Source of the DNA: Bacteroidota bacterium
GTDB lineage: Bacteria; Bacteroidota; Bacteroidia; Cytophagales; Cyclobacteriaceae
Direction of reading: 5' to 3'
Length of the DNA stretch: 64,000 nt
NCBI GenBank assembly: GCA_018266435.1
Contig: JAFEAL010000002.1
Span: 1-64,000 of the forward strand
Under the pieces are notes generated by a model, which saw only the letters and a program-made list of their open reading frames with translations, did not search any database and was not told where the DNA came from. Each line of letters begins with the position of its first letter. The first letter of the stretch is position 1. A program made the position numbers and the translations under genes. Below, piece after piece: positions 42,343 through 51,676 of this stretch.

Positions 42343-43206
42343 ATGAATAAAAACAAAAAACTAAAAATAGCCATACAAGGTATTGCCACCAGCTTTCACG
42401 AAGTAGCAGCTCTCACCTATTTTACTGAGCCTTTTGTGTCAGTAGAATGCCTCACATTTCATGCACTGTGTGAATCACTAAAAAAAGACGAAAGTGATTT
42501 CGCCATGATGGCCATTGAAAATTCCATTGCCGGCAGCATCCTGCCCAACTACTTTCTCTTACAAGAATATCATTTCTCTATCATCGGAGAAGTGTACCTG
42601 CCCATCCACATGCACTTGCTGGCCTTGCCTGGCGTGACGATGAAAGACATTAAAAACATTGAAAGCCACCCAATGGCCATACGCCAATGTTCGGATTACC
42701 TGCACCGGTTGAACGGAGTCGATATTCGAGAAAGCGATGACACAGCTTACTCGGCAAAAAAAGTGGCTGACAAAAAACTAAAAGACACTGCGGCCATTGC
42801 CAACGAGTATGCCGCTAAAAAATTTGGATTGGCGATTTTGGAAAAACGCATCGAAACACACAAGAAAAATTTCACACGGTTCCTCGTATTGTCACGCAAA
42901 ACCACTGCTTCGGGCGAAGCTCAGCCTGGCCAGCTGGCCAGCAACAAAGCTTCATTGTGTTTTGAAGTGGCCAACGAAGTGGGAAGCCTGGCCGAAGCAT
43001 TGATGACTTTTAAAACCAACGCCATCAACCTTACTAAAATTCAGTCCATCCCAATCATTGGCAAACCTAACGAATACTCCATCCACATTGATGTAGAGTG
43101 GAAAAGCAGAAAAAATTATGACAATGCCATAAACCAGGTATTGAGGCAAGTGAGAAACCTGAACATTTTAGGAGAATACAAAAAAGGAAAAATAGAATAT
43201 AAATAG
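42343..43206 (+). CDS. pheA: prephenate dehydratase with ACT domain
   Basis: The enzyme converts prephenate to phenylpyruvate for Phe synthesis. The 287 residues have the dehydratase domain (about 1-185) with 'ESHPMAIRQCSDYL', 'DDTAYSAKKVAD', 'AAIANEYAAKKFGL' and the catalytic T-R-F in 'HKKNFTRFLVL'. The C-terminal ACT domain (about 205-287) binds Phe for feedback inhibition. It has no chorismate mutase part; that is in the aroF-type fusion at the end of the operon. ATG 42343 is preferred over TTG 42334. It is the first structural gene behind the attenuator. Confidence 0.94.
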   Translation: MNKNKKLKIAIQGIATSFHEVAALTYFTEPFVSVECLTFHALCESLKKDESDFAMMAIENSIAGSILPNYFLLQEYHFSIIGEVYLPIHMHLLALPGVTMKDIKNIESHPMAIRQCSDYLHRLNGVDIRESDDTAYSAKKVADKKLKDTAAIANEYAAKKFGLAILEKRIETHKKNFTRFLVLSRKTTASGEAQPGQLASNKASLCFEVANEVGSLAEALMTFKTNAINLTKIQSIPIIGKPNEYSIHIDVEWKSRKNYDNAINQVLRQVRNLNILGEYKKGKIEYK

Positions 43207-43247
43207 GTATTTAGTAGTCTGACACAATACATAAGTAGCAAAACAAC

Positions 43248-44459
43248 ATGATTGCAACGGCAAATAGAATAAAAGGAGTTGAAGAATATTATTTCAGCAA
43301 AAAATTAGCTGAAGTACGCACCCTTGATACAGGTGATCTGCGCGTAATTAACCTCGGCATCGGCAGCCCTGATCTTGCACCAAGTGCCGAAACTATCAAT
43401 GCGCTCAGCACATCGGCAAAAAACCCGGCTAACCACGGGTATCAAAACTACAAAGGCATTCTACCGTTGCGGCAAGCCATTGCCGACTTCTATTCAAAAA
43501 CCTATTCAGTCAACCTCAATCCTGAAACAGAGATTCTTCCGCTAATGGGCTCGAAGGAGGGTATCATGCATATCAGCATGGCATTTGTGAACGAAGGCGA
43601 GCAAGTACTCATTCCTAACCCCGGCTACCCAACCTACTCATCGGTTTCCAACCTGGTTGGAGCAAAACTGATTTCCTATGAAATGAAAGAAGAACTGAAT
43701 TGGGGAATAGACCTCGAGGTACTTAAGAAAAAAGATTTATCTCAGGTAAAAGTAATGTGGGTAAACTTTCCGCACATGCCCACCGGTAGAATTGCTTCGA
43801 GAGAAGAATTGAAAATACTCGTTGACCTGGCACGTCAAAACAATTTTCTTATTGTGAACGACAACCCGTACAGTTTGATCTTGAATGAGAGCCCGCAAAG
43901 TATTTTATCGATAGAGGGGGCATGCGATGTGGCCCTTGAATTGAACTCACTCAGCAAAAGCCACAACATGGCCGGCTGGCGCATTGGTTGGCTGGCCGGC
44001 AAAAAAGAATTAATTGATGCCGTATTGAAAGTAAAGAGCAACATGGACTCGGGCATGTTTCTCGGCCTGCAACACGCAGCCGTAGAAGCTTTGAAGAGCG
44101 GCAACGAATGGTTTCAGAAACAAAATGAAATCTACCGCAAGCGGCAACAGGCGGCCTGTGCCATCCTCCAAAAACTCGGCTGTACTTTTTCAACCAAACA
44201 ATCCGGTCTGTTTGTTTGGGCAAAGGCCCCCGATGCTGTTGCCGATGTTGAAAAATGGATTGATGAAATTTTATACGGCACAAAAGTCTTCATCACTCCC
44301 GGCTTCATCTTTGGTGATGCCGGAAAACGATTCATCCGCATTTCGCTTTGCGCTACAGAAGAAAAATTGAATGAAGCCCTATCAAGAATTTCAGATTACA
44401 AGTTTAAAACTTCAAATTCTAAAACGGTAATGCCGGATGGATCAACAGTTTCAATATGA
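43248..44459 (+). CDS. class I/II pyridoxal-phosphate aminotransferase, aromatic or aspartate type
   Basis: The fold-type I aminotransferase has the PLP lysine in 'LNSLSKSHNMAGWRIGWLAG', the Asn/Tyr site 'VNDNPYSLIL', and 'GIGSPDLAPSAETINAL' at the start. Its position between prephenate dehydratase and prephenate dehydrogenase implies transamination of phenylpyruvate and 4-hydroxyphenylpyruvate to Phe and Tyr, or of prephenate to arogenate. This is inferred from context. The 403 residues include an unusual polar C-terminal tail after about residue 385 (FKTSNSKTVMPDGSTVSI). The gap to pheA is 41 bases. Confidence 0.9.
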   Translation: MIATANRIKGVEEYYFSKKLAEVRTLDTGDLRVINLGIGSPDLAPSAETINALSTSAKNPANHGYQNYKGILPLRQAIADFYSKTYSVNLNPETEILPLMGSKEGIMHISMAFVNEGEQVLIPNPGYPTYSSVSNLVGAKLISYEMKEELNWGIDLEVLKKKDLSQVKVMWVNFPHMPTGRIASREELKILVDLARQNNFLIVNDNPYSLILNESPQSILSIEGACDVALELNSLSKSHNMAGWRIGWLAGKKELIDAVLKVKSNMDSGMFLGLQHAAVEALKSGNEWFQKQNEIYRKRQQAACAILQKLGCTFSTKQSGLFVWAKAPDAVADVEKWIDEILYGTKVFITPGFIFGDAGKRFIRISLCATEEKLNEALSRISDYKFKTSNSKTVMPDGSTVSI

Positions 44460-44490
44460 CATCTAAAGTTTTTAAATCTGCAATTAGGGT

Positions 44491-45348
44491 ATGAAAGTAA
44501 CAGTTATTGGTTTAGGATTAATTGGCGGCTCAATGGCCATTACACTGCGCAAGTCAGGCCTGGCCACTGAGTTGTTTGGTGTCGACCAAAACGAAGCCAA
44601 TGCTAAAAAAGCCATTGACCTTAACCTCATTGACCACGTGCTGCCGGTGCATGATGTTTTGCCACAAAGCGATCTGGTGCTCATCTCCATTCCGGTAAAT
44701 GCCACCGCAGCCTTGTTGCCTTCGGTATTAGAAAATGTAAATGAACAAGCCGTAGTGATTGATGTGGGTTCCACCAAAAACCTGATCTGTAAATCCGTGA
44801 GCCACCACCCCAGGCGGAAACAATTTGTAGCCGCTCACCCAATTGCCGGAACGGAATTTTCAGGGCCATCTGCTGCCTTTGACGGATTGTTTGAAAATAA
44901 AACCAATATTATCTGCGAGCGTGAAAAATCATCACCCGCAGCCCTATCCAAAGCACTCAATATTTTTGAGGCTCTGAAAATGAAAACCATTTTTATGGAT
45001 CCTGTAGAGCACGACAAACACGTGGCTTATGTTTCGCACCTTTCGCACGTAAGCTCGTTCTTGCTGGGACAAACCGTGCTGGATATTGAAAAGGATGAAA
45101 AAAATATTTTTGACCTGGCCGGCAGCGGGTTTGCCTCCACCGTGCGGTTAGCCAAAAGTTCGCCCGATATGTGGGCCCCCATCTTCGAACAAAACTCAGA
45201 ATACCTCAGCCAGGCACTGGCCGAATACATCATGCACCTGCAAAAATTTCAATACCATTTAATGAAAAAAGATGGCCTGGAGTTGCACAAGATCATGACC
45301 AAGGCCAATGCCATAAAGCATGTACTCAATAAAGAAAATAAATCGTAG
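44491..45348 (+). CDS. tyrA: prephenate dehydrogenase
   Basis: The NAD(P)-dependent enzyme oxidises prephenate to 4-hydroxyphenylpyruvate for Tyr synthesis. The N-terminal Rossmann motif is 'VIGLGLIGGSMAITLRKSG'. The catalytic His lies in 'HPIAGTEFSGPSAA', and 'VAYVSHLSHVSSFLL' belongs to the helical dimer domain. The 285 residues are the mono-functional form without ACT or chorismate mutase. The 31-base gap to the aminotransferase and 19-base gap to the next gene indicate one operon. Confidence 0.95.
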   Translation: MKVTVIGLGLIGGSMAITLRKSGLATELFGVDQNEANAKKAIDLNLIDHVLPVHDVLPQSDLVLISIPVNATAALLPSVLENVNEQAVVIDVGSTKNLICKSVSHHPRRKQFVAAHPIAGTEFSGPSAAFDGLFENKTNIICEREKSSPAALSKALNIFEALKMKTIFMDPVEHDKHVAYVSHLSHVSSFLLGQTVLDIEKDEKNIFDLAGSGFASTVRLAKSSPDMWAPIFEQNSEYLSQALAEYIMHLQKFQYHLMKKDGLELHKIMTKANAIKHVLNKENKS

Positions 45349-45367
45349 AACAATAAATTCACCCACC

Positions 45368-46456
45368 ATGAAACTAAAATCGATCTCTCAATTTTTAAAC
45401 GTACAAAAGCCGATCCTCATCAGCGGACCTTGCAGCGCTGAAACAGAAGAACAAACCATAGCCACAGCCAAACAAATTGCCGCCACCGGAAAAGTACACG
45501 CCCTGCGTGCGGGCATCTGGAAACCCCGCACACGGCCCGGTCAGTATGAAGGTGCAGGCGATGTAGGCTTGCAATGGTTAGTGTCTGCCAAAAAAGAAAC
45601 CGGTCTTCCTATCACCACCGAAGTGGCTAATGCCGCGCATGTTGAAGCTGCACTAAAAGCCGGTGTGGACATTCTTTGGATCGGTGCACGCACTACCGTC
45701 AATCCATTTTCTGTGCAGGAAGTGGCTGACTCGCTAAAAGGAGTTGACATACCCGTGATGGTAAAGAACCCCGTTAACCCTGATTTAGAATTATGGATCG
45801 GTGCGTTAGAACGCCTGAGTAAAGCAGGCATCACTACGATGGCTGCTATTCATCGTGGGTTTTCATCTTCTGAAAAAGGACCCTTCCGAAATTTGCCCAT
45901 GTGGGACATTGCCATCGAATTAAAAACACGTTTTCCCGAACTTGAAATTATCTGTGACCCCAGCCACATCAGCGGCAACCGCGACCTGATTGCATTCATC
46001 TCACAAAAAGCGCTCGACCTCGACATGGCAGGCCTGATGATTGAAAGCCACATCAACCCCGATGCTGCGTGGAGCGATGCCAAGCAGCAAGTAACACCTT
46101 CCGTACTCGGAAAAATTGTGAGCGAACTGGTGGTGCGCAAACCCGATAGTGAAAACAAAACATTTAAAGATACCCTGGGCCTGTTGCGTGAACAGATTGA
46201 TCACCTCGATGACGAGATCATGCAGAAAATGGCCGCCCGTATGAAAATCTCAGAAAAAATAGGCCAATACAAAAAAGAAAATAACGTAACAATTCTTCAG
46301 GTAAACCGGTGGGAAGAAATCATTAAAACCCGCGTAGCCCTGTGTAAAGCCATGGGCCTTGACGAAGGCTTTACTCGCGATTTGCTGCGATTGGTACACC
46401 ACGAATCCATTCAGGTGCAAGAGAAAGTGATGAACAAAACGGAAGTAAAAGTATAG
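45368..46456 (+). CDS. bifunctional DAHP synthase / chorismate mutase (AroQ type)
   Basis: The N-terminal DAHP synthase (about 1-265) makes the first shikimate-pathway step. It has 'PILISGPCSAETEEQT', 'LRAGIWKPRTRPGQYEG', 'CDPSHISGNRDLI' and the metal-site Glu and Asp in 'IESHINPDAAWSDAKQQ'. The C-terminal all-helical chorismate mutase (about 272-362) starts 'LGLLREQIDHLDDEIMQKMA' and contains 'RMKISEKIGQYKKENNV', an AroQ pattern. This fusion is common in Bacteroidota. The mutase supplies prephenate for the two genes upstream. ATG 45368 is used; an upstream frame runs into tyrA. Confidence 0.94.
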   Translation: MKLKSISQFLNVQKPILISGPCSAETEEQTIATAKQIAATGKVHALRAGIWKPRTRPGQYEGAGDVGLQWLVSAKKETGLPITTEVANAAHVEAALKAGVDILWIGARTTVNPFSVQEVADSLKGVDIPVMVKNPVNPDLELWIGALERLSKAGITTMAAIHRGFSSSEKGPFRNLPMWDIAIELKTRFPELEIICDPSHISGNRDLIAFISQKALDLDMAGLMIESHINPDAAWSDAKQQVTPSVLGKIVSELVVRKPDSENKTFKDTLGLLREQIDHLDDEIMQKMAARMKISEKIGQYKKENNVTILQVNRWEEIIKTRVALCKAMGLDEGFTRDLLRLVHHESIQVQEKVMNKTEVKV

Positions 46457-46482
46457 CCGTTCTTCAAAAAGAGAATTTACTT

Positions 46483-46490
46483 TACCTTTG
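46483..46490 (+). promoter_or_regulatory. Bacteroidota -7 box for ffh (TACCTTTG)
   Basis: TACCTTTG is a full TAnnTTTG match 46 bases before the ffh ATG. This suggests that ffh is transcribed separately from the aromatic operon. Confidence 0.5.
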
Positions 46491-46535
46491 TCGCCCTATT
46501 TATTTCTTCCAGTTCATTAAGAAAAATTTCGTTCC

Positions 46536-47867
46536 ATGTTCGATAATCTAAGTCTCAAACTCGAAAAAGCCTTTCAAAACCTGCGTGGTCAGGGGCGTAT
46601 TTCAGAAATTAATGTGGCCGGCACCATCAAGGAAATCCGCAAGGCCCTGATGGATGCTGATGTAAACTACAAAGTAGCCAAAGAAGTAACTGACGACATC
46701 AAGGCTAAAGCCATGGGTATGAATGTGCTCACAGCCATTAGCCCGGGGCAATTGTTGACTAAAATAACCAACGATGAGCTGACGCAACTCATGGGCGGCC
46801 TGGGCGAAGAAATAAAAATAGAAGGCAACCCCGCTGTGATTTTGATTGCGGGTTTGCAGGGCTCGGGTAAAACAACATTCAGCGGTAAGCTGGCTAATTA
46901 CTTAAAACGACAAGGCCGAAGTGTGCTGCTAACCGCCTGTGATATTTACCGGCCGGCTGCGATTGACCAGCTAAAAGTATTGGGTACACAAATTGACGTA
47001 GAGGTGTATGCCGAACCAGAAAATAAAGACGCAGTAAAAATAGCCCAGGCAGCCATTGAGCATGCTAAGAAAAATAACCACCGCATTGTCATTGTTGATA
47101 CAGCCGGGCGGCTGGCAGTAGATGAAGAGATGATGAGCGAGATTGCAAAGCTGAAAGAAACACTGAAACCTTCAGAAACTTTGTTTGTGGTAGACTCCAT
47201 GACCGGCCAAGATGCCGTTAACACCGCTAAAACATTTAACGACCGCTTGAATTTTGATGGCGTAGTATTAACCAAACTGGATGGCGATACGCGCGGAGGT
47301 GCCGCACTTTCCATTCGCAGGGTGGTGGAGAAGCCCATCAAGTTTATTTCTTCTGGAGAGAAGATGGAAGCCATCGACCGTTTTTATCCTGACCGTATGG
47401 CCAGCCGCATTCTCGGCATGGGTGATGTGGTAAGTTTAGTTGAAAAAGCTCAGCAATCTTTCGATCAGGAAGAAGCCCGCAGACTCAATGCCAAGATGCG
47501 CAAAAACCAATTCGACTTCAATGATTTCTTGTCGCAACTGGAGCAGATAAAAAAGATGGGCAACATGAAAGACATGCTCAGCATGATACCCGGCATGGGC
47601 AAAGCAATGAAGAATGTTGACTTTGACGAAAATGCCTTTAAGCCGGTAGAAGCAATCATCAAATCAATGACATTAAAAGAACGTCAGAATCCGGACCTGC
47701 TAAACAGCAGCCGCAAAAGCCGGCTGGCCAAAGGTAGCGGCACCAGCATTCAGCAAGTGAACCAATTGCTCAAACAATTTGAAGACATGCGCAAGATGAT
47801 GAAGACGATGAACAAAATGGGCGGAGGGAAACGAGCTTTGGGTGCATTAAATCCGTTTGGCAGATAA
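46536..47867 (+). CDS. ffh: signal recognition particle protein Ffh
   Basis: This GTPase delivers nascent membrane proteins to FtsY and the Sec translocon. The N domain (about 1-85) precedes the G domain, with the P-loop 'AGLQGSGKTTFSGKLA', 'DTAGRLAVDEEMM' and 'TKLDGDTRGGAAL'. The methionine-rich M domain (about 300-443) has 'MGNMKDMLSMIPGMGKAM' and 'RKSRLAKGSGTSIQQVNQLL' for 4.5S RNA binding. The 443 residues are normal. It is followed by a convergent gene only 6 bases away, with no terminator visible. Confidence 0.97.
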   Translation: MFDNLSLKLEKAFQNLRGQGRISEINVAGTIKEIRKALMDADVNYKVAKEVTDDIKAKAMGMNVLTAISPGQLLTKITNDELTQLMGGLGEEIKIEGNPAVILIAGLQGSGKTTFSGKLANYLKRQGRSVLLTACDIYRPAAIDQLKVLGTQIDVEVYAEPENKDAVKIAQAAIEHAKKNNHRIVIVDTAGRLAVDEEMMSEIAKLKETLKPSETLFVVDSMTGQDAVNTAKTFNDRLNFDGVVLTKLDGDTRGGAALSIRRVVEKPIKFISSGEKMEAIDRFYPDRMASRILGMGDVVSLVEKAQQSFDQEEARRLNAKMRKNQFDFNDFLSQLEQIKKMGNMKDMLSMIPGMGKAMKNVDFDENAFKPVEAIIKSMTLKERQNPDLLNSSRKSRLAKGSGTSIQQVNQLLKQFEDMRKMMKTMNKMGGGKRALGALNPFGR

Positions 47868-47872
47868 CCGGT

Positions 47873-48238
47873 TTAATCGTGTTCGCTTATTAAATAAGCT
47901 ATCGCTTCATCATAGTGGTCAAAAGCTACATAGTTTTCACTGCCGATAAAAAGCCGGAAACCTTTTAGGATCATTCGCTGTGGGGAGCTTAAGTTGATGA
48001 AAGCATTTTTTTTAATAAGATGTTTTAGGGGGGTCATCTCCCGCTCAGCATGACGCACAAATTGTGGCGTGATAAATGTTTTTCCAAAGTTGGCCAGCAA
48101 CAAACATTCTTTGTTATTGCTCACTACTAATTTTTTAGTTTCATTAAACAACTCAATCATAGCATCCGGCTTAAGGCCCGAATAATCGATGGAGATAATT
48201 TTCTTGCCAGAAACCGTTATTGTCTTTAATCGCTCCAT
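47873..48238 (-). CDS. small STAS/SpoIIAA-like protein of unknown function
   Basis: The 121-residue cytoplasmic protein runs 'KIISIDYSGLKPDAMIELFNETKKLV', then 'KECLLLANFGKTFITPQFV', then 'FINLSSPQRMILKGFRLFIG' and 'YVAFDHYDEAIAYLI'. The strand-helix alternation is reminiscent of SpoIIAA/STAS-like folds that Bacteroidota use in regulatory proteins. No catalytic motif is visible. It runs in the same direction as the gene upstream at 48272, with a 33-base gap. The function is unknown. Confidence 0.65.
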   Translation of the reverse strand: MERLKTITVSGKKIISIDYSGLKPDAMIELFNETKKLVVSNNKECLLLANFGKTFITPQFVRHAEREMTPLKHLIKKNAFINLSSPQRMILKGFRLFIGSENYVAFDHYDEAIAYLISEHD

Positions 48239-48271
48239 TGGTTAAAAGCTATTTTCTATTTTATTGGCATT

Positions 48272-48748
48272 TCAAAATTTAATCACCAGACAGGCACCGG
48301 TTCCATAAAATCGTAACTGTGGTTTGATCTGCGATATTTTCTGAGGAAGATCTGCGTTGTATAAATCTAACGAATAAAGTGCGCGGGCTTTGTACACCTG
48401 GTTACAGATCAGCCCAACCGCAATTAAAGCAGAGCCACCAATGGCATAGCCCCAATCTGCCCGCTCGCCAAACGCGAGTGTGGCCAGCGGAATAGCGACC
48501 ATAGCCGCTCCTGCAAATCCGGTTACCGCTGATGTTGTTGACCATCGTCTTGCTTTTTTAAATTCGGAATATGCCTGTGGATGGGTAAATAAAATTGTGG
48601 CCGTTTGTTTGGGGCTGATTTCGAGCGAGTCGCTCAACATATAAATCACGCTTCCAAAAGTTTTGTACATCGTGAGTTTTTTTTGGGCCTGCGTTTTTAA
48701 TCCAACCAGGGCAATGCCCGCAAAAAATAGAATTCTTAACTTATTCAT
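48272..48748 (-). CDS. small exported membrane protein of unknown function
   Basis: The 158-residue protein has a signal peptide (about 1-21, ending LKTQA). A central hydrophobic hairpin at about 72-114 ('SAVTGFAGAAMVAIPLATLAFG', 'GGSALIAVGLICNQVY') follows. The flanks are polar with 'FTHPQAYSEFKKARRW' and 'LYSLDLYNADLPQKISQI'. The overall layout is found in Bacteroidota proteins of unknown function. No family is recognised. The cytoplasmic STAS-like gene follows downstream. Confidence 0.65.
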   Translation of the reverse strand: MNKLRILFFAGIALVGLKTQAQKKLTMYKTFGSVIYMLSDSLEISPKQTATILFTHPQAYSEFKKARRWSTTSAVTGFAGAAMVAIPLATLAFGERADWGYAIGGSALIAVGLICNQVYKARALYSLDLYNADLPQKISQIKPQLRFYGTGACLVIKF

Positions 48749-48790
48749 TATGTAAAAATAAACATTCGGCCGATTATGTCATGAATCAAA

Positions 48791-48820
48791 AAAAGAAGCC
48801 GGATTACTCCGGCTTCTTTT
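48791..48820. terminator. Rho-independent terminator, both strands
   Basis: AAAAGAAGCCGGA and TCCGGCTTCTTTT form a 13-bp perfect stem with a 4-nt loop (TTAC). On the minus strand it lies 20 bases past the M16 peptidase stop and separates it from the next gene. Confidence 0.85.
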
Positions 48821-48840
48821 AAAGTAAGAGTATTGCGTTA

Positions 48841-50235
48841 CTACTTTAGTTTTTTTGCAGCCTCGTGCATTTTAATCTGTCTCTCCAAAAGTTTTTTATC
48901 GCCTACTAAAACGAGGGTCATGTCTTCGTACTTAAAATAATCTTTAGTCATCTGCGACACTTTTTCCGGAGTCACGGCATAAATGTTTTTTACCCGATCA
49001 GTAAGGTAGCTGTCGTCCATCCCGTGTAGGTCAAGAAAATTCAGTTGGTTGATAATTCCATTGGGGTTTGAGTTTTGCAACACAAACGTGCCGGCCATGT
49101 AGCGTTGTATTCCTTCCAACTCTGCTTTGGGTGGTGCTTCTGATTGCAGGCGTTTGATTTCTTTCGCAATCTCTTGCAACGAGGCGCCTGTATCTTTACT
49201 GGTTACGTCTGCTTCCTCATACCAAACGGATACTCCTTTTCTGTTTTGAATTGTGCTGAAGGGTGAGTACGTGTAGCCTTTGTCTTCGCGAATGTTACTG
49301 GTGATGCGTGAGCCAAACGATCCGCCCAAAAGTGAGTTGGTGACTTGAAGCGCAACTACATCTTTGTCTTTAGGGGTCAGCGTTGGTGTTCCTAAAATCA
49401 CAGTTGTCTGTGGAGCATCTTTGCGATCGATCATGGCGATCTCATTGGTGTACACCGGAGTTGCAGGCGGATAACTCACTTCAGGGCCGGCAGTCCATTT
49501 TGTAAATGCTTCTTCAATCGCCTTTGTTACGGCTTGCTCATCAAATTTTCCAACCACATAGACCACCGAGCGCTTTGCGCCAAAGTTTTTATTGTAAAAA
49601 CCTTTCGCCATATCGAGCGTGTAGCTGCTGAGCATTTCTTCGGTTGGGAATGTTCTTCCATACGGATGGTCTTTATAAATCATCTGAAAGAATTTTTCTG
49701 AGGCTTGCGATTGAGGTACCGATTTTTGGACTACCAGTTGTCTTTTCAAATCCGATTTCAACCGTTCCACTTCACTGGCCGGGAATGCGGGGTTCATTAC
49801 AATGTCGGCAATCACTTTGATCAGATCAGGTGCAAATTCTGAAAGTACCGCGCCTGAAATGGTTACGTTATCGGCCCCGGTATTGATGTTCACCTCCCCA
49901 CCCATGCCGGCTACTTTTTTCGAAATGGTTTTAAAGTTCATAGTGGCTGTTCCTTCTTTCATCAGTGCGCTTGTTAAGTCAGCCAGCCAAACTTCGTTAG
50001 CGGCTTCATGCACATTTCCGGTTTTGATGATCAGGTTCACATTCACTTTTGGCAATACGCCATATTGCACTAATGTTGAGCGCAGGCCGTTAGCCAATGT
50101 TTTCCCTGTTTTTGCAGGGAGATGAAAATCTTTCGGGGTTCCACCGGCAGGAGGCGTTTCCTTTTGTGCAAACAATTGAATCGCAAAAACGGAAATAAGC
50201 AGTGCGGTTAATATATTTTTGGTTATCGTTTTCAT
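48841..50235 (-). CDS. M16 peptidase-like protein, exported, zinc motif lost
   Basis: The 464-residue protein has a signal peptide (about 1-23). The M16 fold is clear: 'KTLANGLRSTLVQYGVLPKVNVNLIIKTG', 'KSDLKRQLVVQKSVP', 'YKDHPYGRTFPTEEML' and 'NSLLGGSFGSRITSNIREDKGYTYS' (partner-binding R/Y loop). The HxxEH site is missing; the equivalent place reads 'LADLTSALMKEGT'. Together with the active protein encoded just upstream (4-base overlap) it should form the two-subunit periplasmic protease known for M16B pairs. This subunit gives the substrate-binding R and Y. Confidence 0.92.
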   Translation of the reverse strand: MKTITKNILTALLISVFAIQLFAQKETPPAGGTPKDFHLPAKTGKTLANGLRSTLVQYGVLPKVNVNLIIKTGNVHEAANEVWLADLTSALMKEGTATMNFKTISKKVAGMGGEVNINTGADNVTISGAVLSEFAPDLIKVIADIVMNPAFPASEVERLKSDLKRQLVVQKSVPQSQASEKFFQMIYKDHPYGRTFPTEEMLSSYTLDMAKGFYNKNFGAKRSVVYVVGKFDEQAVTKAIEEAFTKWTAGPEVSYPPATPVYTNEIAMIDRKDAPQTTVILGTPTLTPKDKDVVALQVTNSLLGGSFGSRITSNIREDKGYTYSPFSTIQNRKGVSVWYEEADVTSKDTGASLQEIAKEIKRLQSEAPPKAELEGIQRYMAGTFVLQNSNPNGIINQLNFLDLHGMDDSYLTDRVKNIYAVTPEKVSQMTKDYFKYEDMTLVLVGDKKLLERQIKMHEAAKKLK

Positions 50236-51620
50236 TTTGCTTTTGCTTTGGGGTCAACTATTATTATCGTACGGTTGGTTTGACGCAAATATTCTTGTGC
50301 TGTTTGTTGAATCAACGCAGGTGTTACTTTTCTAAATTCATCTTCCAGTGAATTGATTCTGCCCGGGTCGTCATCAAATAATGCAAAACAAGCCAGCATA
50401 TCGGCACGGCCAATACCAAAGAACCCTCCAAGATCATCATAAAGTTTTGAGCGGATCTTTACTACGGCCAAATCCAAATCTTCTTGGGTCACATTGGTCT
50501 GCAGTTCACTCACCGCTTTATCCACCTGGTATAAAATTGAATCGGGTGAAACTTTTGAATCATAAATCAGGTCGGCCATCCACACCATCGGCCCCTGATA
50601 ATTATACATATTGCCCAGGTAATTGATACCCCCGCTTATACTCCCCGTATATCCTTTTCCTTGTACCAATGACAAATACAATTTGCTGTCCTGGCCTTGC
50701 ACCAGCATTTGGTCAATCAACCCCATGGCATAATACTCGGGTGTGTTGCGTTCTGGCATTTTGTAGGCTACGGCAATAGCGGGTTTTTCGGCCAGCTTAT
50801 CTTCTTTGGTAAAACGTTTTTCTTTTTCTTGTTTTGGTTCAGAGATATCAGGCTTAGCCGGAAGGTTCGATGAAGCTATCCCTCCAAAATATTTTTCAAT
50901 CCAGTTCTTTGCCTCCTCCATTTCAAAATCTCCCACTACAGCAATCGATGCGTTGTTAGGAGCGTAAAATGTTTTAAAAAAACTATTCACATCTTCAAGC
51001 TTGGCCGAATCCAGATCTTTCAGGTCGCCATAAAAGTTGTGGGCATTAAACCAGTTTTCATTGGCATACTGGGGCATATCCAGCCAGGGGAATCCGCCAT
51101 AAGGCTGGTTGAGCACATTTACTCTCACTTCATTTTTTACTACACCTTGTTGGTTGGTCAAATTATCTTGTGTAATAGCCAGGCCTTTCATCCGGTCTGC
51201 CTCAGCCCAAAGTGCAGTTTCTAACTTGTGTGCCGGCATCACTTCAAAATAATTCGTAAAATCGAAGCGAGTTGAACCATTAAGTATTCCGCCATTGGAT
51301 TGTACCAACTTGATAAACTCCATCTTACCCAGATTTTGTGAGCCCTGAAACATCATGTGTTCAAACAAATGTGCAAAGCCGGTGCGGTCTTTCGGCTCGA
51401 TGCGAAAGCCGATGTTGTAATACACCGCGATGGCCACCGTGGGCGAAGTTTTGTCTTGCGACAACGCTACCTTAAGGCCATTCTTTAATTTATAGTATTC
51501 AACAGGAACTTTGAATGTGCCCGTTGCCTGTTCATCTTTTTTTACATTGCAACTGCTGATAGTCATTGCAATAAAAGACACGAACACAAGTTGACGAATG
51601 AAATGATGAGGTTGGTGCAT
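50232..51620 (-). CDS. M16 zinc peptidase, exported, active subunit
   Basis: The 462-residue protein has an N-terminal signal ending in 'MTISSC', so it is probably a lipoprotein. The zinc motif HxxEH is in 'GFAHLFEHMMFQGSQN', with the remote Glu in 'NQQGVVKNEVRVNV'. 'YAPNNASIAVVGDFEM' is a family signature. It has the catalytic site but lacks the usual R/Y substrate loop that the partner carries. It overlaps the partner gene by 4 bases. It probably degrades peptides in the periplasm. Confidence 0.93.
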   Translation of the reverse strand: MHQPHHFIRQLVFVSFIAMTISSCNVKKDEQATGTFKVPVEYYKLKNGLKVALSQDKTSPTVAIAVYYNIGFRIEPKDRTGFAHLFEHMMFQGSQNLGKMEFIKLVQSNGGILNGSTRFDFTNYFEVMPAHKLETALWAEADRMKGLAITQDNLTNQQGVVKNEVRVNVLNQPYGGFPWLDMPQYANENWFNAHNFYGDLKDLDSAKLEDVNSFFKTFYAPNNASIAVVGDFEMEEAKNWIEKYFGGIASSNLPAKPDISEPKQEKEKRFTKEDKLAEKPAIAVAYKMPERNTPEYYAMGLIDQMLVQGQDSKLYLSLVQGKGYTGSISGGINYLGNMYNYQGPMVWMADLIYDSKVSPDSILYQVDKAVSELQTNVTQEDLDLAVVKIRSKLYDDLGGFFGIGRADMLACFALFDDDPGRINSLEDEFRKVTPALIQQTAQEYLRQTNRTIIIVDPKAKAK

Positions 51621-51676
51621 AATAAATTTTTAAGAATATTAAAATTGAGAAAATGCTATTGAAAGAAACTTGCTGG

